A DNA stretch of 64,000 nt from Ralstonia pickettii (GTDB lineage Bacteria; Pseudomonadota; Gammaproteobacteria; Burkholderiales; Burkholderiaceae), in contig NZ_CP066771.1 in NCBI RefSeq assembly GCF_016466415.2, positions 868,001 to 932,000 of the forward strand, given 5' to 3'. The first letter of the stretch is position 1. The number at the start of each line of letters is the position of its first letter. Of this stretch, positions 1 to 9,339 are shown piece after piece. A program made the translations under genes and the position numbers. The notes beneath the pieces were generated by a model. The model searched no databases and had not been told where the DNA came from. It saw only the letters and a program-made list of their open reading frames with translations.

Positions 1-125
1 GGCCGATCTATTTCCGTCACACCGATACGCCCGACGGCCACGTCATCAAACAGTTCCCTGACGGCTCACGCCAGCTCGTGCGCTTTGTTGGCCTGGAAGA
101 ACAGGTCGTCAAACACTTCCTTTAA
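1..125 (+). CDS. 3' end of an unrecognised protein-coding gene
   Basis: The window opens inside a plus-strand reading frame (third frame) that stays open for 40 codons and ends in TAA at 123-125. The visible C-terminus is mixed charged and hydrophobic (it ends EEQVVKHFL) with no motif I recognise, no membrane segment and no cysteine. No plus-strand terminator follows directly. Since only the tail is visible I give no function; the frame is supported by its typical high-GC codon use. Confidence 0.55.
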   Translation, partial: PIYFRHTDTPDGHVIKQFPDGSRQLVRFVGLEEQVVKHFL

Positions 126-151
126 AGCCTATTTCCGTTTGTGTCATACAC

Positions 152-183
152 AAACAAAAACGCCGCCGTGCGTGACGGCGGCG
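152..183 (-). terminator. Intrinsic terminator of the minus-strand binding-protein gene
   Basis: Perfect 9-bp arms CGCCGCCGT (161-169) and ACGGCGGCG (175-183) with a 5-nt loop. Read on the minus strand the stem is followed by TTTTTGTTTG, the usual U-tract. It lies 22 bases past the stop of the 206-1117 gene. Confidence 0.85.
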
Positions 184-205
184 CTCATGCTGCGTGCGGC
201 TTTGT

Positions 206-1117
206 TCAATCGGCGACTTTGTCGCTCGGATACTTGAACGAGTCGCGCAGCAGGAAGCTCATCGGGATATCGAGCTTTGCGCTGTGCGGCGGAATCGGTT
301 GCTGGAACCACTTCTTGTAGAGCTTCTCGGCGTCGTAGTCGAGGATGATGTTGGTCATCGCGCGATCCACCAGGCGCTTGAACTCGGTGTCGTCCTTGCT
401 CAGCATGATCGCGTAGGGCTCGACCGTCAGCATGTCACCGACGACGGCGTAGTCGCCCGGCGTCTTGGTGTTGGCGCGGAAGCCGTAGAGCAGCACGTCG
501 TCCATTGCAAAAGCGTCGGCCTTGCCGGTTTCGACCATCGCGAAGGATTCAGCGTGGTCCTTGGCTTCGAGAAAGTTCATGTTCAGCACGCGCACGTCGT
601 TCATCTTGCGCAGCTCCGCCACGCTGGTGGTGCCCTTGGTGGTGACGACGGTCTTGCCGCGCAGGTCATCCCACTTGCGGATGCCCGACGACGTCTTGAC
701 GAGCATGCGGATGCCCGCGATGTAGTGCGGGATCGTGAAGGCCACTTTCTCCCGGCGCTCGCGGTTGTTCGTGGTCGAGCCACATTCGAGATCCGCTTTG
801 CCTTCGATGATGGCCGGCATCCGGGTGGAAGGCGTGACCATCACGTATTGGACTTTCAGGTCAGGGCGTTTCAGATCAGTGCGCAGCTTGTCGACCACGC
901 GCAGGCACAGGTCCATGGCATAGCCGATGGGCTTTTTGTCGGCGTCGTAGAACGAGAATGGCACGGAGCTTTCGCGATAGGCGACGCGGACGGCGCCGGT
1001 GTCGCGGATGCGGTCGAGCACCGGCGTGGACGAGGCCTGGACAGTGCCCGGTGCAAAACTGGAGAGCGAAGCGAAGAGCAGCGCTGCAGCGGGCAGCGCG
1101 CGCGTGAAGAACGGCAT
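206..1117 (-). CDS. Periplasmic amino-acid-type ABC transporter substrate-binding protein
   Basis: A 303-residue family 3 solute-binding protein (SBP_bac_3). Such proteins capture polar amino acids such as glutamate or aspartate in the periplasm and hand them to an ABC importer. A Sec signal peptide covers residues 1-28 (hydrophobic ALPAAALLFASL, cleavage likely after VQA); the mature part starts with the typical VLDRIRDTGAVRVAYRES and contains a family-like SMVTPSTRMPA-type strand region and two-lobed length. I chose ATG at 1117 rather than a start 25 codons upstream because GGGGGA lies just before it and the signal peptide follows directly. No permease or ATPase gene is adjacent, so it works with distant partners or is an orphan. 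Substrate not readable. Confidence 0.85.
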   Translation of the reverse strand: MPFFTRALPAAALLFASLSSFAPGTVQASSTPVLDRIRDTGAVRVAYRESSVPFSFYDADKKPIGYAMDLCLRVVDKLRTDLKRPDLKVQYVMVTPSTRMPAIIEGKADLECGSTTNNRERREKVAFTIPHYIAGIRMLVKTSSGIRKWDDLRGKTVVTTKGTTSVAELRKMNDVRVLNMNFLEAKDHAESFAMVETGKADAFAMDDVLLYGFRANTKTPGDYAVVGDMLTVEPYAIMLSKDDTEFKRLVDRAMTNIILDYDAEKLYKKWFQQPIPPHSAKLDIPMSFLLRDSFKYPSDKVAD

Positions 1118-1302
1118 GGTTGTATCCCCCGGGAAGAATCGGCAGCCCACGTTATCGTTATGCCCGGCTCGTGACCGGAGGGCCTGCCGCATGATACGGC
1201 CCGCCGCAGCAAGCTGCAGGCCCGTGCTTTTTTGGTGTTGTACGCAGGCTGCACGAGTGGATTCCGGTCTCTAAAAGCGGCGACGGCGCGTGCTTTTCAG
1301 TG

Positions 1303-1560
1303 GTGCGCCGCGCACATGGGATGTGCGTAGCGCACTGTCCGTGCGGTTCAGCCGGTGCAGCGGACTCGCCCGCGGTGCATACCTGGCCCAGCATGCGTTG
1401 CTGCGGTGCGAAGCCGCACCGGGCCTAGCGTTAGGCGTTTTTCCCTACCGGGTTTGTCCCGACTGCCCGAGACGGACGAGGGGCGCTATGCTGCGCCAAT
1501 GTCTTGTTCGCAAGGCATCGAGGAGAGACTCTTCCGGCCCGCCGAAAGCGGGCCGTTTTC
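1303..1560 (+). ncRNA. Hairpin-rich intergenic stretch, candidate small RNA(s)
   Basis: The 470 bases between the divergent neighbours (1118-1587) hold no convincing coding frame. The plus strand shows a series of short perfect hairpins: 1303-1315 and 1323-1335 (both GTGCG/CGCAC stems with different loops), 1405-1420 (GGTGCG/CGCACC), 1423-1436 (GCCTA/TAGGC, followed by GTTTTT), 1482-1497 (GGCGC/GCGCC), 1503-1514 (CTTG-TTCG-CAAG tetraloop) and a strong terminator at 1536-1560. There is no plus-strand gene here for that terminator to serve. I do not recognise the RNA as 6S, SRP, RNase P, tmRNA or a known riboswitch, and I found no good promoter, so the boundaries are only the outer hairpins. 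Confidence 0.3.
1536..1560 (+). terminator. Orphan plus-strand intrinsic terminator
   Basis: Arms GGCCCGC (1536-1542) and GCGGGCC (1548-1554), loop CGAAA, then GTTTTCTTT. The U-tract is on the plus strand only, yet both annotated neighbours nearby (206-1117 and 1588-1794) are on the minus strand, so it should end a non-coding plus transcript. Confidence 0.7.
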
Positions 1561-1587
1561 TTTGGCGCCTGCGCGTTCGAGGCCAGC

Positions 1588-1794
1588 TCAGTTCTGATTC
1601 GGAAGCACGTTGCCCGGCTGAGACGACTGCCGCGGCCAGTTCGAGAACGCGAAAATCCACAGCGCTACCAGGTTCGCCACCGGTACCAGCACAAGCAGGG
1701 TCCACCACGGTGAGAAGCCGGTCCGCAGCAAGATCTGCCGCACCGGAATGCCTGCCACGATCAAGATGATCAACAGCCCGAATAGTCCGCGCAT
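1588..1794 (-). CDS. Small two-helix membrane protein, unknown function
   Basis: A 68-residue hypothetical protein. Residues 2-22 (GLFGLLIILIVAGIPVRQIL) and about 28-49 (PWWTLLVLVPVANLVALWIF) are two strongly hydrophobic helices, followed by a short polar tail ending in PNQN. The ATG at 1794 is preceded by AAGGGGAG, a clear ribosome binding site, which makes the gene credible despite its size; the frame extends 21 codons further upstream but without a site. It is transcribed away from uup. Similar short proteins are common in Burkholderiales next to unrelated genes; I cannot assign a role. Confidence 0.65.
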   Translation of the reverse strand: MRGLFGLLIILIVAGIPVRQILLRTGFSPWWTLLVLVPVANLVALWIFAFSNWPRQSSQPGNVLPNQN

Positions 1795-1916
1795 CGTCGC
1801 TCCCCTTCTGTAACGGTATGGATGGCGCGGCCGGAAAAAGCGAGTCCGGCGGCACAAGCGTTATAGCACTGGCAACTGCAAGCGCAATGCTGCCGATGGG
1901 CGACGCGCGGGGCGAC

Positions 1917-1922
1917 TACAAT
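1917..1922 (+). promoter_or_regulatory. Likely -10 box of uup (TACAAT)
   Basis: TACAAT 46 bases before the uup ATG in the context CTACAATACGCGCC. No good -35 is seen at 16-18 bases. The same TACAAT plus GC-rich discriminator recurs before parE, the cytochrome pair, an EamA gene and the nitroreductase gene. Confidence 0.45.
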
Positions 1923-1967
1923 ACGCGCCTTCCGGCCGTACGCGGCCCGCACCTTTTTCACTCCAGC

Positions 1968-3878
1968 ATGGCCCTGTTTTCCATTACCGATGCGCAACTG
2001 GCGTTCGGCCACGTGGCGCTGCTCGACCACACCGATTTCTCGCTTGAAGCCGGCGAGCGCGTTGGCCTGATCGGCCGCAACGGCACCGGCAAGTCGTCGC
2101 TGCTCAAGATCGTGGCAGGGATGACCTCGCCCGATGACGGCCTGATCGCCCGCCAGAGCGGCGTGACCTCGGCCTATGTGCCGCAAGAGCCCGAATTCGA
2201 CCCCGAACAGACCGTGGCCGAAGCCGTGGCGATGGGCGTGCCGCATGCCGCCGGCCTGCTGGCTGAATACGAGGCGCTGATCGCGTCGATGGGCGATGCG
2301 CACAATGATGAGGCGATGCACAGGCTGCAGGCGCTGCAATCCCAGTTGGAAGCGGCAGACGCGTGGCAGCTGCGCACGCGCGTGGAAACGACGATCGCCC
2401 AGCTGGGCCTGCTGCCCGGCGCGCGCATCGGTTCGCTGTCGGGCGGCCTGACCAAGCGTGTAGCGCTTGCGCAGGCGCTGGTGGGCGCGCCTGACATCCT
2501 CCTGCTGGACGAGCCTACCAACCACCTGGACTACGACTCCATCCGCTGGCTCGAAGACTTGCTGCTGGCCTTCCGCGGCAGCGTGTTGTTCATCACGCAC
2601 GATCGCGCGTTTCTCGACCGTGTGGCCACACGCATCATCGAACTCGATCGCGGCAAGCTGCGCTCGTACCCCGGCAACTTCACGGCGTATCAGACGCGCA
2701 AGGCGCAGGAGCTGGAAGCCGAAGCGCTCGAAAACGCCCGCTTCGACAAGCTGCTCGCGCAGGAAGAAGTGTGGATCCGCAAGGGTGTGGAAGCGCGGCG
2801 CACACGCAGCGTCGGCCGCGTGGCGCGGCTTGAACAGATGCGTGTGGAGCGCCAGGCGCGCCGCGAGGTGCAGGGCAACGTCAAGCTTGAGGTATCCCAG
2901 GGCGATCGCTCCGGCAAGATCGTCGCCGAGTTGATCGACGTGACCAAGCGCTATGGCGACAAAACCGTTGTCGACAACTTCACAGCCACCATCATGCGCG
3001 GGGACAAGGTCGGCATTCTCGGCGCCAACGGCGTCGGCAAGACCACGCTGCTGAAGTTGATTCTCGGCGAACTCGCACCCGATTCGGGCACGGTGCGCAA
3101 TGGTACCAACCTGCAGGTGGCCTATTTCGACCAGATGCGCGCGCAACTCGACTTGAACCGGTCGCTCGCCGACACCATCAGCCCCGGCAGCGACTGGATC
3201 GAAGTCAATGGTCAGCGCAAGCACGTGATGAGCTATCTGGGCGACTTCCTCTTCCCGCCCGAGCGTGCCCGCTCGCCGGTGGCTTCGCTGTCGGGCGGCG
3301 AGCGCAACCGGCTGCTGCTGGCGCGCCTGTTTGCCCGTCCGGCCAACGTGCTGGTGCTCGACGAGCCGACCAACGACTTGGACATCGACACGCTCGAACT
3401 GCTGGAAGAACTGCTGCAGGAATACAGCGGGACGGTATTCCTGGTCTCGCACGATCGCGCGTTCGTCGACAACGTCGTCACTTCGGTGATTGCGGCGGAG
3501 GGCGAAGGCCGGTGGCGCGAATACGTGGGCGGGTTCTCGGATTGGCAGATGCAATCGGCACGCTCGGCGCAGATGGCGCAAGCCGCCAAGCCGGCCGCCG
3601 AAGAGAAGAAGCCCGAGATGGCCAAGCCGCGCGAGCGTGCCACGGTCAAGCTCAGCTACAAAGAGCAGCGCGAACTCGACGCGCTGCCCGCCACCATCGA
3701 GGCGTTGGAGGCCGAGCAGAAGCAGGTCGGCGGCGAACTGGAGGACGGCACGATCTACGGCCGCGACCCGGAGCGCGCGCAAAAGCTGGCCGAGCGCCAC
3801 GAGGCCATCGAACTGGAGTTGCTGGAGGCGCTGGAACGTTGGGAAGCCCTCGAAGCCAAGCGCGCCGGCACGGTATGA
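1968..3878 (+). CDS. uup: ABC-F family ATPase Uup
   Basis: A 636-residue cytosolic ABC-F protein with two ATPase domains and no membrane segments. ABC-F proteins act on ribosomes; Uup also affects transposon precise excision and replication-linked DNA metabolism. First Walker A GRNGTGKS at residues 36-43, signature LSGGLTKRVALAQ, Walker B ILLLDEPTNHLD; second Walker A GANGVGKT at about 352-359, signature LSGGERNRLLLAR, Walker B VLVLDEPTNDLD. The C-terminal 80 residues form the charged coiled-coil domain (LDALPATIEALEAEQKQ) that marks Uup rather than EttA or YheS. I chose ATG 1968 because MALFSITDAQLAFG is the usual N-terminus; the open frame before it is unrelated. Confidence 0.93.
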   Translation: MALFSITDAQLAFGHVALLDHTDFSLEAGERVGLIGRNGTGKSSLLKIVAGMTSPDDGLIARQSGVTSAYVPQEPEFDPEQTVAEAVAMGVPHAAGLLAEYEALIASMGDAHNDEAMHRLQALQSQLEAADAWQLRTRVETTIAQLGLLPGARIGSLSGGLTKRVALAQALVGAPDILLLDEPTNHLDYDSIRWLEDLLLAFRGSVLFITHDRAFLDRVATRIIELDRGKLRSYPGNFTAYQTRKAQELEAEALENARFDKLLAQEEVWIRKGVEARRTRSVGRVARLEQMRVERQARREVQGNVKLEVSQGDRSGKIVAELIDVTKRYGDKTVVDNFTATIMRGDKVGILGANGVGKTTLLKLILGELAPDSGTVRNGTNLQVAYFDQMRAQLDLNRSLADTISPGSDWIEVNGQRKHVMSYLGDFLFPPERARSPVASLSGGERNRLLLARLFARPANVLVLDEPTNDLDIDTLELLEELLQEYSGTVFLVSHDRAFVDNVVTSVIAAEGEGRWREYVGGFSDWQMQSARSAQMAQAAKPAAEEKKPEMAKPRERATVKLSYKEQRELDALPATIEALEAEQKQVGGELEDGTIYGRDPERAQKLAERHEAIELELLEALERWEALEAKRAGTV

Positions 3879-3900
3879 CGCTGCATTAACCACGCAATAT

Positions 3901-3952
3901 GTCAGCGGGATGTCGAGCGAATGTGAGTTTCGGCTCGCATCCCGGCGCTGAC
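3901..3952. repeat. Long imperfect inverted repeat between uup and parE
   Basis: GTCAGC-GGGATG-TCGAGC (3901-3918) pairs with GCTCG-CATCCC-GGC-GCTGAC (3933-3952), giving a bulged stem of about 17 pairs. No T-run follows on either strand, so it is not an ordinary terminator; it may be a regulatory or degraded repeat element. Confidence 0.55.
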
Positions 3953-3984
3953 GATCCCTCCGCATTGTCGAGGACAGCTTCCTT

Positions 3985-3990
3985 TACAAT
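3985..3990 (+). promoter_or_regulatory. Likely -10 box of parE (TACAAT)
   Basis: TTTACAATGCGCGC lies 61 bases before the parE ATG. A TTGTCG at 3965-3970 is a candidate -35 but the spacer would be only 14 bases. Confidence 0.4.
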
Positions 3991-4050
3991 GCGCGCTGCA
4001 TTCCCGGTGCTTGGGGACAGACCCAAGCCTGGTCAGTTTTTCCGCCTTCC

Positions 4051-6036
4051 ATGAGCAAAACCTCCCAATACAGCGAATCGTCGATCAAGGTCCTCAAGGG
4101 CCTCGAACCGGTCAAGCAACGGCCGGGCATGTACACGCGCACCGACAATCCCCTGCACATCGTGCAGGAAGTCATCGACAACTCCGCTGACGAGGCGTTG
4201 GGCGGCTACGGCAAGCTGATTGCCGTGACGCTGCACAGGGACGGCAGCGTGAGCGTGGAAGACGATGCGCGCGGCATTCCCGTCGGCATCCACCCCGAAG
4301 AGGGCGTGCCGGTGGTCGAGATCGTCTACACGCGTCTGCACGCCGGCGGCAAGTTCGACAAGGGCCGAGGCGGCGCATATGCGTTCTCCGGCGGCCTGCA
4401 CGGCGTGGGCGTGTCGGTCACGAACGCGCTGTCGACGCGGCTGGAAGTGACGGTCTGGCGTGACGGCAATGTATCGACGCTCGCATTCTCCGGTGGCGAC
4501 GTGATTGAACCGCTGACCACCCGCAAGGCCGAACGCGGCGAGAAGAAGAGCGGCACACGCGTGCGTGCGTGGCCGGACGCCAAGTATTTCGATTCCGAGA
4601 ACATCCCGCTTGCCGAGCTGCAACGCTTGCTGCGCAGCAAGGCCGTGCTGCTGCCGGGCGTGAAGGTCACGCTTACGCTGGAAAAAACCGGCGAGACGCT
4701 CGAATGGCAATACGACCAGGGCCTGCGCGGCTATCTGGTCGAATCGCTTGCGCAGGGCAGCGGCGCCGAGCCGGTGATCCCGCTGTTCGAAGGCGAACAC
4801 TTTGCCGACCCAGACAAGCCCGGCGAAGAAGGTTTTGCCTTCGGCGAAGGCGCCTCGTGGGTGGTGGCCTGGACAGAAGAAGGCTCCCCGGTGCGCGAGT
4901 CATACGTGAACCTGATCCCGACGCCCGCTGGCGGCACCCATGAATCCGGTTTGCGCGAAGGGTTGTTCCAGGCTGTGAAGAGCTTTGTCGAGATGCATGC
5001 GCTGCTGCCCAAGGGCGTCAAGCTGATGTCCGAAGACGTGTTTGCGCGTGCTTCGTTCGTGCTCTCGGCCAAGGTGCTCGACCCGCAGTTTCAAGGCCAG
5101 ATCAAGGAACGCCTGAACAGCCGCGATGCGGTGCGGCTGGTGTCCACCTTCAGCCGCCCGGCGCTCGAGCTGTGGCTGAACCAGCACGTCGACCACGGCA
5201 AGAAACTGGCCGAACTCGTCATCAAGCAGGCGCAGGCGCGTACACGTGCCGCGCAGAAGGTCGAGAAGAAGAAGGGCTCCGGCGTGGCCGTGTTGCCCGG
5301 CAAACTGACCGATTGCGAATCCGACGACGTCACCCGCAACGAACTCTTTCTGGTGGAAGGCGACTCCGCCGGTGGCTCGGCCAAGATGGGCCGCGACAAG
5401 GAATTCCAGGCCATCCTGCCGTTGCGCGGCAAGGTGCTGAACACCTGGGAGACCGAGCGCGACCGCCTGTTCGCCAACAACGAAGTACACGACATTGCTG
5501 TCGCCATCGGTGTGGACCCGCACGGTCCGAACGATACGGTCGACCTGTCGGGCCTGCGCTACGGCAAGATCTGCATCCTGTCCGATGCTGACGTGGACGG
5601 CGCGCACATCCAGGTGCTGCTGCTCACGTTGTTCTTCAAGCACTTCCCGCAACTGATCGATCGGGGGCACGTGTGCGTGGCCCGTCCGCCGCTGTATCGT
5701 GTCGATGCCCCGGCGCGCGGCAAGAAGCCTGCGCAGAAGCTCTATGCGCTGGACGACGGCGAACTGGAAGCCATTGAAGACAAGCTGCGCAAGGATGGCG
5801 TGAAGGACGGCGCCTGGCAGATCTCCCGCTTCAAGGGCCTGGGCGAAATGAGCGCCGAGCAGCTCTGGGAAACCACCATGAACCCCGATACGCGCCGTCT
5901 GCTGCCCGTGGCGCTGGGCGAACTGGGCCAAGACCAGACCATCAACATGATGAACATGCTGATGGGCAAGGGCGAAGCCGGCGCGCGCCGCACGTGGCTG
6001 GAAGCGCGCGGCAACGAAGTCGAAGCCGATATCTGA
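4051..6036 (+). CDS. parE: DNA topoisomerase IV subunit B (ParE)
   Basis: A 661-residue type IIA topoisomerase ATPase subunit. With ParC it decatenates daughter chromosomes using ATP. GHKL ATPase motifs are [13 protein letters not shown] (about residues 37-49), DDARGIPVG and [15 protein letters not shown]; the TOPRIM domain has [16 protein letters not shown] (about 433-448) and [13 protein letters not shown] (about 510-522) with the metal-binding acidic residues. The C-terminus [16 protein letters not shown] is typical. Length matches ParE, not GyrB (about 800), and the partner parC lies 950 bases downstream in the same direction. Confidence 0.97.
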   Translation: MSKTSQYSESSIKVLKGLEPVKQRPGMYTRTDNPLHIVQEVIDNSADEALGGYGKLIAVTLHRDGSVSVEDDARGIPVGIHPEEGVPVVEIVYTRLHAGGKFDKGRGGAYAFSGGLHGVGVSVTNALSTRLEVTVWRDGNVSTLAFSGGDVIEPLTTRKAERGEKKSGTRVRAWPDAKYFDSENIPLAELQRLLRSKAVLLPGVKVTLTLEKTGETLEWQYDQGLRGYLVESLAQGSGAEPVIPLFEGEHFADPDKPGEEGFAFGEGASWVVAWTEEGSPVRESYVNLIPTPAGGTHESGLREGLFQAVKSFVEMHALLPKGVKLMSEDVFARASFVLSAKVLDPQFQGQIKERLNSRDAVRLVSTFSRPALELWLNQHVDHGKKLAELVIKQAQARTRAAQKVEKKKGSGVAVLPGKLTDCESDDVTRNELFLVEGDSAGGSAKMGRDKEFQAILPLRGKVLNTWETERDRLFANNEVHDIAVAIGVDPHGPNDTVDLSGLRYGKICILSDADVDGAHIQVLLLTLFFKHFPQLIDRGHVCVARPPLYRVDAPARGKKPAQKLYALDDGELEAIEDKLRKDGVKDGAWQISRFKGLGEMSAEQLWETTMNPDTRRLLPVALGELGQDQTINMMNMLMGKGEAGARRTWLEARGNEVEADI

Positions 6037-6052
6037 CCGCAAACCGACAACG

Positions 6053-6943
6053 ATGAAGCTTTCCGTACGTTTCGCATTCGCATTGACGGCGCTGGCCCTG
6101 TTGGCCAGCCAGCCGGCGCGCGCGGACGTCTACGGCTACATCGATGAAAACGGTCTGGCGCACTTCGCTGCCGAACGGCTGGACGATCGCTACGTGCTGT
6201 TCATGAAGGGCGCGGCGGTGGCGGGCAAGGGCGACGACAAGGCCAAGGACGATAGCGCCATCGCCCTGCCGGAAACCGAGCTGCCCGATACCGATGCCTA
6301 TCTCAACGCCAGCAAGCGCGATGCACTCGACAACGCCGCCGGCATGCGCCAGCGCCTGGTGCGCGCGGTGCTGCAGCACCCGAACGTGCCGACGGTGGAA
6401 CCGCTGATCCGCCAGGCCGCGACCAAGCACGGTATCGACCCCGCGTTAGTGAAGGCCGTGATTGCCGCTGAATCGGGTTTCAACCCGCAGGCCGTGTCGC
6501 CCAAGGGGGCAATCGGGCTGATGCAGGTGATTCCGGACACCGGCGCGCGCTACGGCGTGACCGGCGACGCCCGCCGCTCGGCCGCACAAAAGCTGGCCGA
6601 TCCGAAGACGAACATCACCACCGGCGTGCGTTACCTGAGCGATCTGCTGCGCATGTTCTCAGGCAACCTTGAGCTTGTGCTGGCCGCCTACAACGCGGGC
6701 GAGGGCGCCGTGCAGAAGCACGGCAACGACATTCCGCCCTACGCCGAGACGCAGAACTACGTGAAGACGGTGCTGCAGTTCTATCGCTACTACAACCCGG
6801 TCGCCGCCGTGCCCGGGTTGATGAACGCGAGCGGCAACGGCGTCATCGCCACACGCAAGCCAGGCCGCACGGGCCGACCCGCACGCATCGAACTCGTATT
6901 GGACCCCGCCACCGGCGTGGCCACGAACCTCCCCCAACATTGA
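6053..6943 (+). CDS. Periplasmic lytic murein transglycosylase (SLT domain)
   Basis: A 296-residue exported enzyme that cleaves the MurNAc-GlcNAc bond of peptidoglycan, leaving 1,6-anhydromuramic ends. Residues 1-24 are a Sec signal peptide ([18 protein letters not shown]). The next part ([15 protein letters not shown]) resembles the short DUF4124-like segment often found before SLT domains. The SLT domain starts near residue 121 ([19 protein letters not shown]) with catalytic Glu140 in AAESGFNP, then [13 protein letters not shown] and [12 protein letters not shown]. It starts 16 bases after parE and ends 49 bases before parC, so it is probably co-transcribed with the topoisomerase genes. Confidence 0.92.
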   Translation: MKLSVRFAFALTALALLASQPARADVYGYIDENGLAHFAAERLDDRYVLFMKGAAVAGKGDDKAKDDSAIALPETELPDTDAYLNASKRDALDNAAGMRQRLVRAVLQHPNVPTVEPLIRQAATKHGIDPALVKAVIAAESGFNPQAVSPKGAIGLMQVIPDTGARYGVTGDARRSAAQKLADPKTNITTGVRYLSDLLRMFSGNLELVLAAYNAGEGAVQKHGNDIPPYAETQNYVKTVLQFYRYYNPVAAVPGLMNASGNGVIATRKPGRTGRPARIELVLDPATGVATNLPQH

Positions 6944-6992
6944 TCCCGGCGGCGCCGCCACGTTGAAGCGCGCCGCTTTCGCTTGAGCATCC

Positions 6993-9335
6993 ATGGAACA
7001 ACAAGACATCCTCTTCGACCCCAGCGAGCCGGCCGAAGCGCTCACGCTTGGCGCCTATGCGGAGCGCGCCTACCTCGACTACGCCATCAGCGTGGTCAAG
7101 GGCCGTGCGCTGCCCGAAGTGGCCGATGGCCAGAAGCCGGTGCAGCGCCGCATCCTGTTCGCGATGCACGAGATGGGCCTGCGCTCCGATGCCAAGCCCG
7201 TCAAATCGGCGCGCGTGGTCGGCGACGTGCTGGGCAAATTCCACCCGCATGGCGATCAATCCGCCTACGACGCACTGGTGCGCCTGGCGCAGGATTTCTC
7301 GCTGCGTTACCCGCTGATCGACGGGCAGGGCAACTTCGGCTCGCGCGACGGCGACGGTGCGGCGGCGATGCGCTATACCGAAGCGCGACTCACGCCCATT
7401 TCGCGTCTGCTGCTCGAAGAGCTGGACCAGGGCACCGTCGATTTCATCCCGAACTACGACGGCTCGATGGAAGAGCCGAAGCTGCTGCCGGCGCGCTTGC
7501 CGTTCGTGCTGCTCAACGGCGCATCGGGCATTGCGGTCGGGATGGCCACGGAGATCCCGTCGCACAACTTGCGCGAAGTGGCGGCCGCCACCGTGGCGCT
7601 CATCCGCGACGACAAGCTCACCAGCACCGACCTGATGCAGTACATGCCGGGCCCGGACTTCCCGGGTGGCGGTCAGATCATTTCGTCGGCAGCGGACATT
7701 GCGCAGGTGTACGAGAGCGGTCGCGGCAGCCTGAAGGTGCGCGCGCGCTGGAAGATCGAAGAACTCGCACGCGGCCAGTGGCAACTCGTAGTGAACGAAT
7801 TGCCGCCCAACACCTCGTCGCAGAAGGTGTTGGAAGAGATTGAAGAGCTGACGAACCCGAAGGTGCGCACGGGCAAGAAGTCGCTGTCGCCGGATCAGCT
7901 CACCATGAAGCAGACCATGCTGGGTCTGCTCGATGCCGTGCGCGACGAGTCCGGCAAGGACGCGCCGGTGCGCCTTGTGTTCGAACCCAAGAGCAAGAAC
8001 ATCGACCAGCAGGAATTTGCCAACGCGCTGCTCGCCCATACGTCGCTGGAGTCGGGCGCGGCCATCAACCTGGTGATGATCGGCACGGACGGGCGGCCTC
8101 GGCAGAAGGGCCTGGCCGAGATCCTGCGCGAGTGGATCACGTACCGCTTCGCCACGGTCACGCGCCGCACGCGCCATCGTCTGGGCAAGGTGGAAGACCG
8201 CATCCACATCCTCGAAGGTCGGCAACTGGTACTGCTGCGCGTTGAAGACGTGATCCGGATCATCCGCGAGAGCGAGGAACCCAAGGCCGCGCTGATCCAG
8301 GTCTTCAACCTGAGCGACCGCCAGGCCGAAGACATTCTGGAAATCCGCCTGCGTCAGCTTGCTCGCCTGGAAGCGATCAAGATCGAGCAGGAGCTGAAGA
8401 ACCTGCGCGAAGAGCAGGGCGAGCTGGACGTGCTGCTGAAGTCCGAGACCATGATGCGCCGTCGCATCATCAAGGAAATCGAGACCGACGCGAAGCAATA
8501 CGGCGACGACCGCCGCACCTTCATCCAGGAAGAGCGCCGCGCCGCTGCCGAAGTGAAGGTGGTCGACGAACCCGTCACGGTGATTGTTTCGCAGAAGGGC
8601 TGGGTACGCACGCGCCAGGGCCATGGCCACGACGCCACGCAATTCACCTTCAAGGCAGGCGACACGCTGTACGACACGTTTGAATGCCGGACCACCGATG
8701 CGCTGTTGATCTTCGGCACGCGCGACGACAAGGGCACGGGCCGCGTCTATTCCGTGGCCGTGGCCAACCTGCCGGGCGGCCGTGGCGACGGTGTGCCGCT
8801 GACGACGCTGATCGAACTCGCGCCGGGCACGCATATCGCCCACACGTTCGCGGGTCACGCCGAACAGAGTCTGGTCATTTCCACGCGCGGCGGCAACGGC
8901 TTCCTGGCCAAGGTGGGCGACATGGTCGGCCGCCAGAAGGCTGGCAAGGCGTTCCTAACGCTGGATGAGGGCGACCAGCCCAACAAGCCAGCGCCGGTGC
9001 CGGCCGACGCCTATGGCGTGGCGTGCCTGTCCGAAGGCGGCCGCTTGCTGCTGTTCCAGATCAGCGAGTTGAAGACGCTCGCCAGCGGTGGTCGTGGCGT
9101 GATCCTGATGGAACTGGAGAAGAACGAAGCGCTGCTCCAGGCGGTGGCCTTTGGTGCAGCGGGCTTTGTGCTCTCTGGCACCGGCCCACGCGGCGGCAAG
9201 GCGGTCGAGCAGACTATGACGACCCGCGCGCAGGAGCCGTACGCCGGCAAGCGCGCGCGCAAGGGTAAGACGCTCGAGCCCAAGCTGCGCGATCCGAAGC
9301 TCTCGTTGCCCAAGCCCGCGCCGGACGCCGCCTGA
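6993..9335 (+). CDS. parC: DNA topoisomerase IV subunit A (ParC)
   Basis: A 780-residue DNA cleavage/rejoining subunit of topoisomerase IV. The active-site tyrosine is Tyr128 in [14 protein letters not shown]; the winged-helix region contains [20 protein letters not shown]. The C-terminal domain (from about residue 510) carries the weak beta-pinwheel repeats. In the quinolone-resistance region the position matching E. coli ParC Ser80 is Gln89 and that matching Glu84 is Asp93, which I think is natural for beta-proteobacteria rather than acquired. Start ATG 6993 gives MEQQDILF; a frame-shifted ATG just before it is ignored. It ends with a lysine-rich tail and is followed after 4 bases by the chromate-transporter pair. 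Confidence 0.96.
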   Translation: MEQQDILFDPSEPAEALTLGAYAERAYLDYAISVVKGRALPEVADGQKPVQRRILFAMHEMGLRSDAKPVKSARVVGDVLGKFHPHGDQSAYDALVRLAQDFSLRYPLIDGQGNFGSRDGDGAAAMRYTEARLTPISRLLLEELDQGTVDFIPNYDGSMEEPKLLPARLPFVLLNGASGIAVGMATEIPSHNLREVAAATVALIRDDKLTSTDLMQYMPGPDFPGGGQIISSAADIAQVYESGRGSLKVRARWKIEELARGQWQLVVNELPPNTSSQKVLEEIEELTNPKVRTGKKSLSPDQLTMKQTMLGLLDAVRDESGKDAPVRLVFEPKSKNIDQQEFANALLAHTSLESGAAINLVMIGTDGRPRQKGLAEILREWITYRFATVTRRTRHRLGKVEDRIHILEGRQLVLLRVEDVIRIIRESEEPKAALIQVFNLSDRQAEDILEIRLRQLARLEAIKIEQELKNLREEQGELDVLLKSETMMRRRIIKEIETDAKQYGDDRRTFIQEERRAAAEVKVVDEPVTVIVSQKGWVRTRQGHGHDATQFTFKAGDTLYDTFECRTTDALLIFGTRDDKGTGRVYSVAVANLPGGRGDGVPLTTLIELAPGTHIAHTFAGHAEQSLVISTRGGNGFLAKVGDMVGRQKAGKAFLTLDEGDQPNKPAPVPADAYGVACLSEGGRLLLFQISELKTLASGGRGVILMELEKNEALLQAVAFGAAGFVLSGTGPRGGKAVEQTMTTRAQEPYAGKRARKGKTLEPKLRDPKLSLPKPAPDAA

Positions 9336-9339
9336 GCCC

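Noticed and set aside
1770-3965. 731-codon open frame opposite uup and many similar long frames opposite parE, parC and uvrB
   Set aside because: They are antisense frames held open by high GC; the plus-strand genes have full domain motifs and the opposite translations are Arg/His/Gln-rich with no family match.
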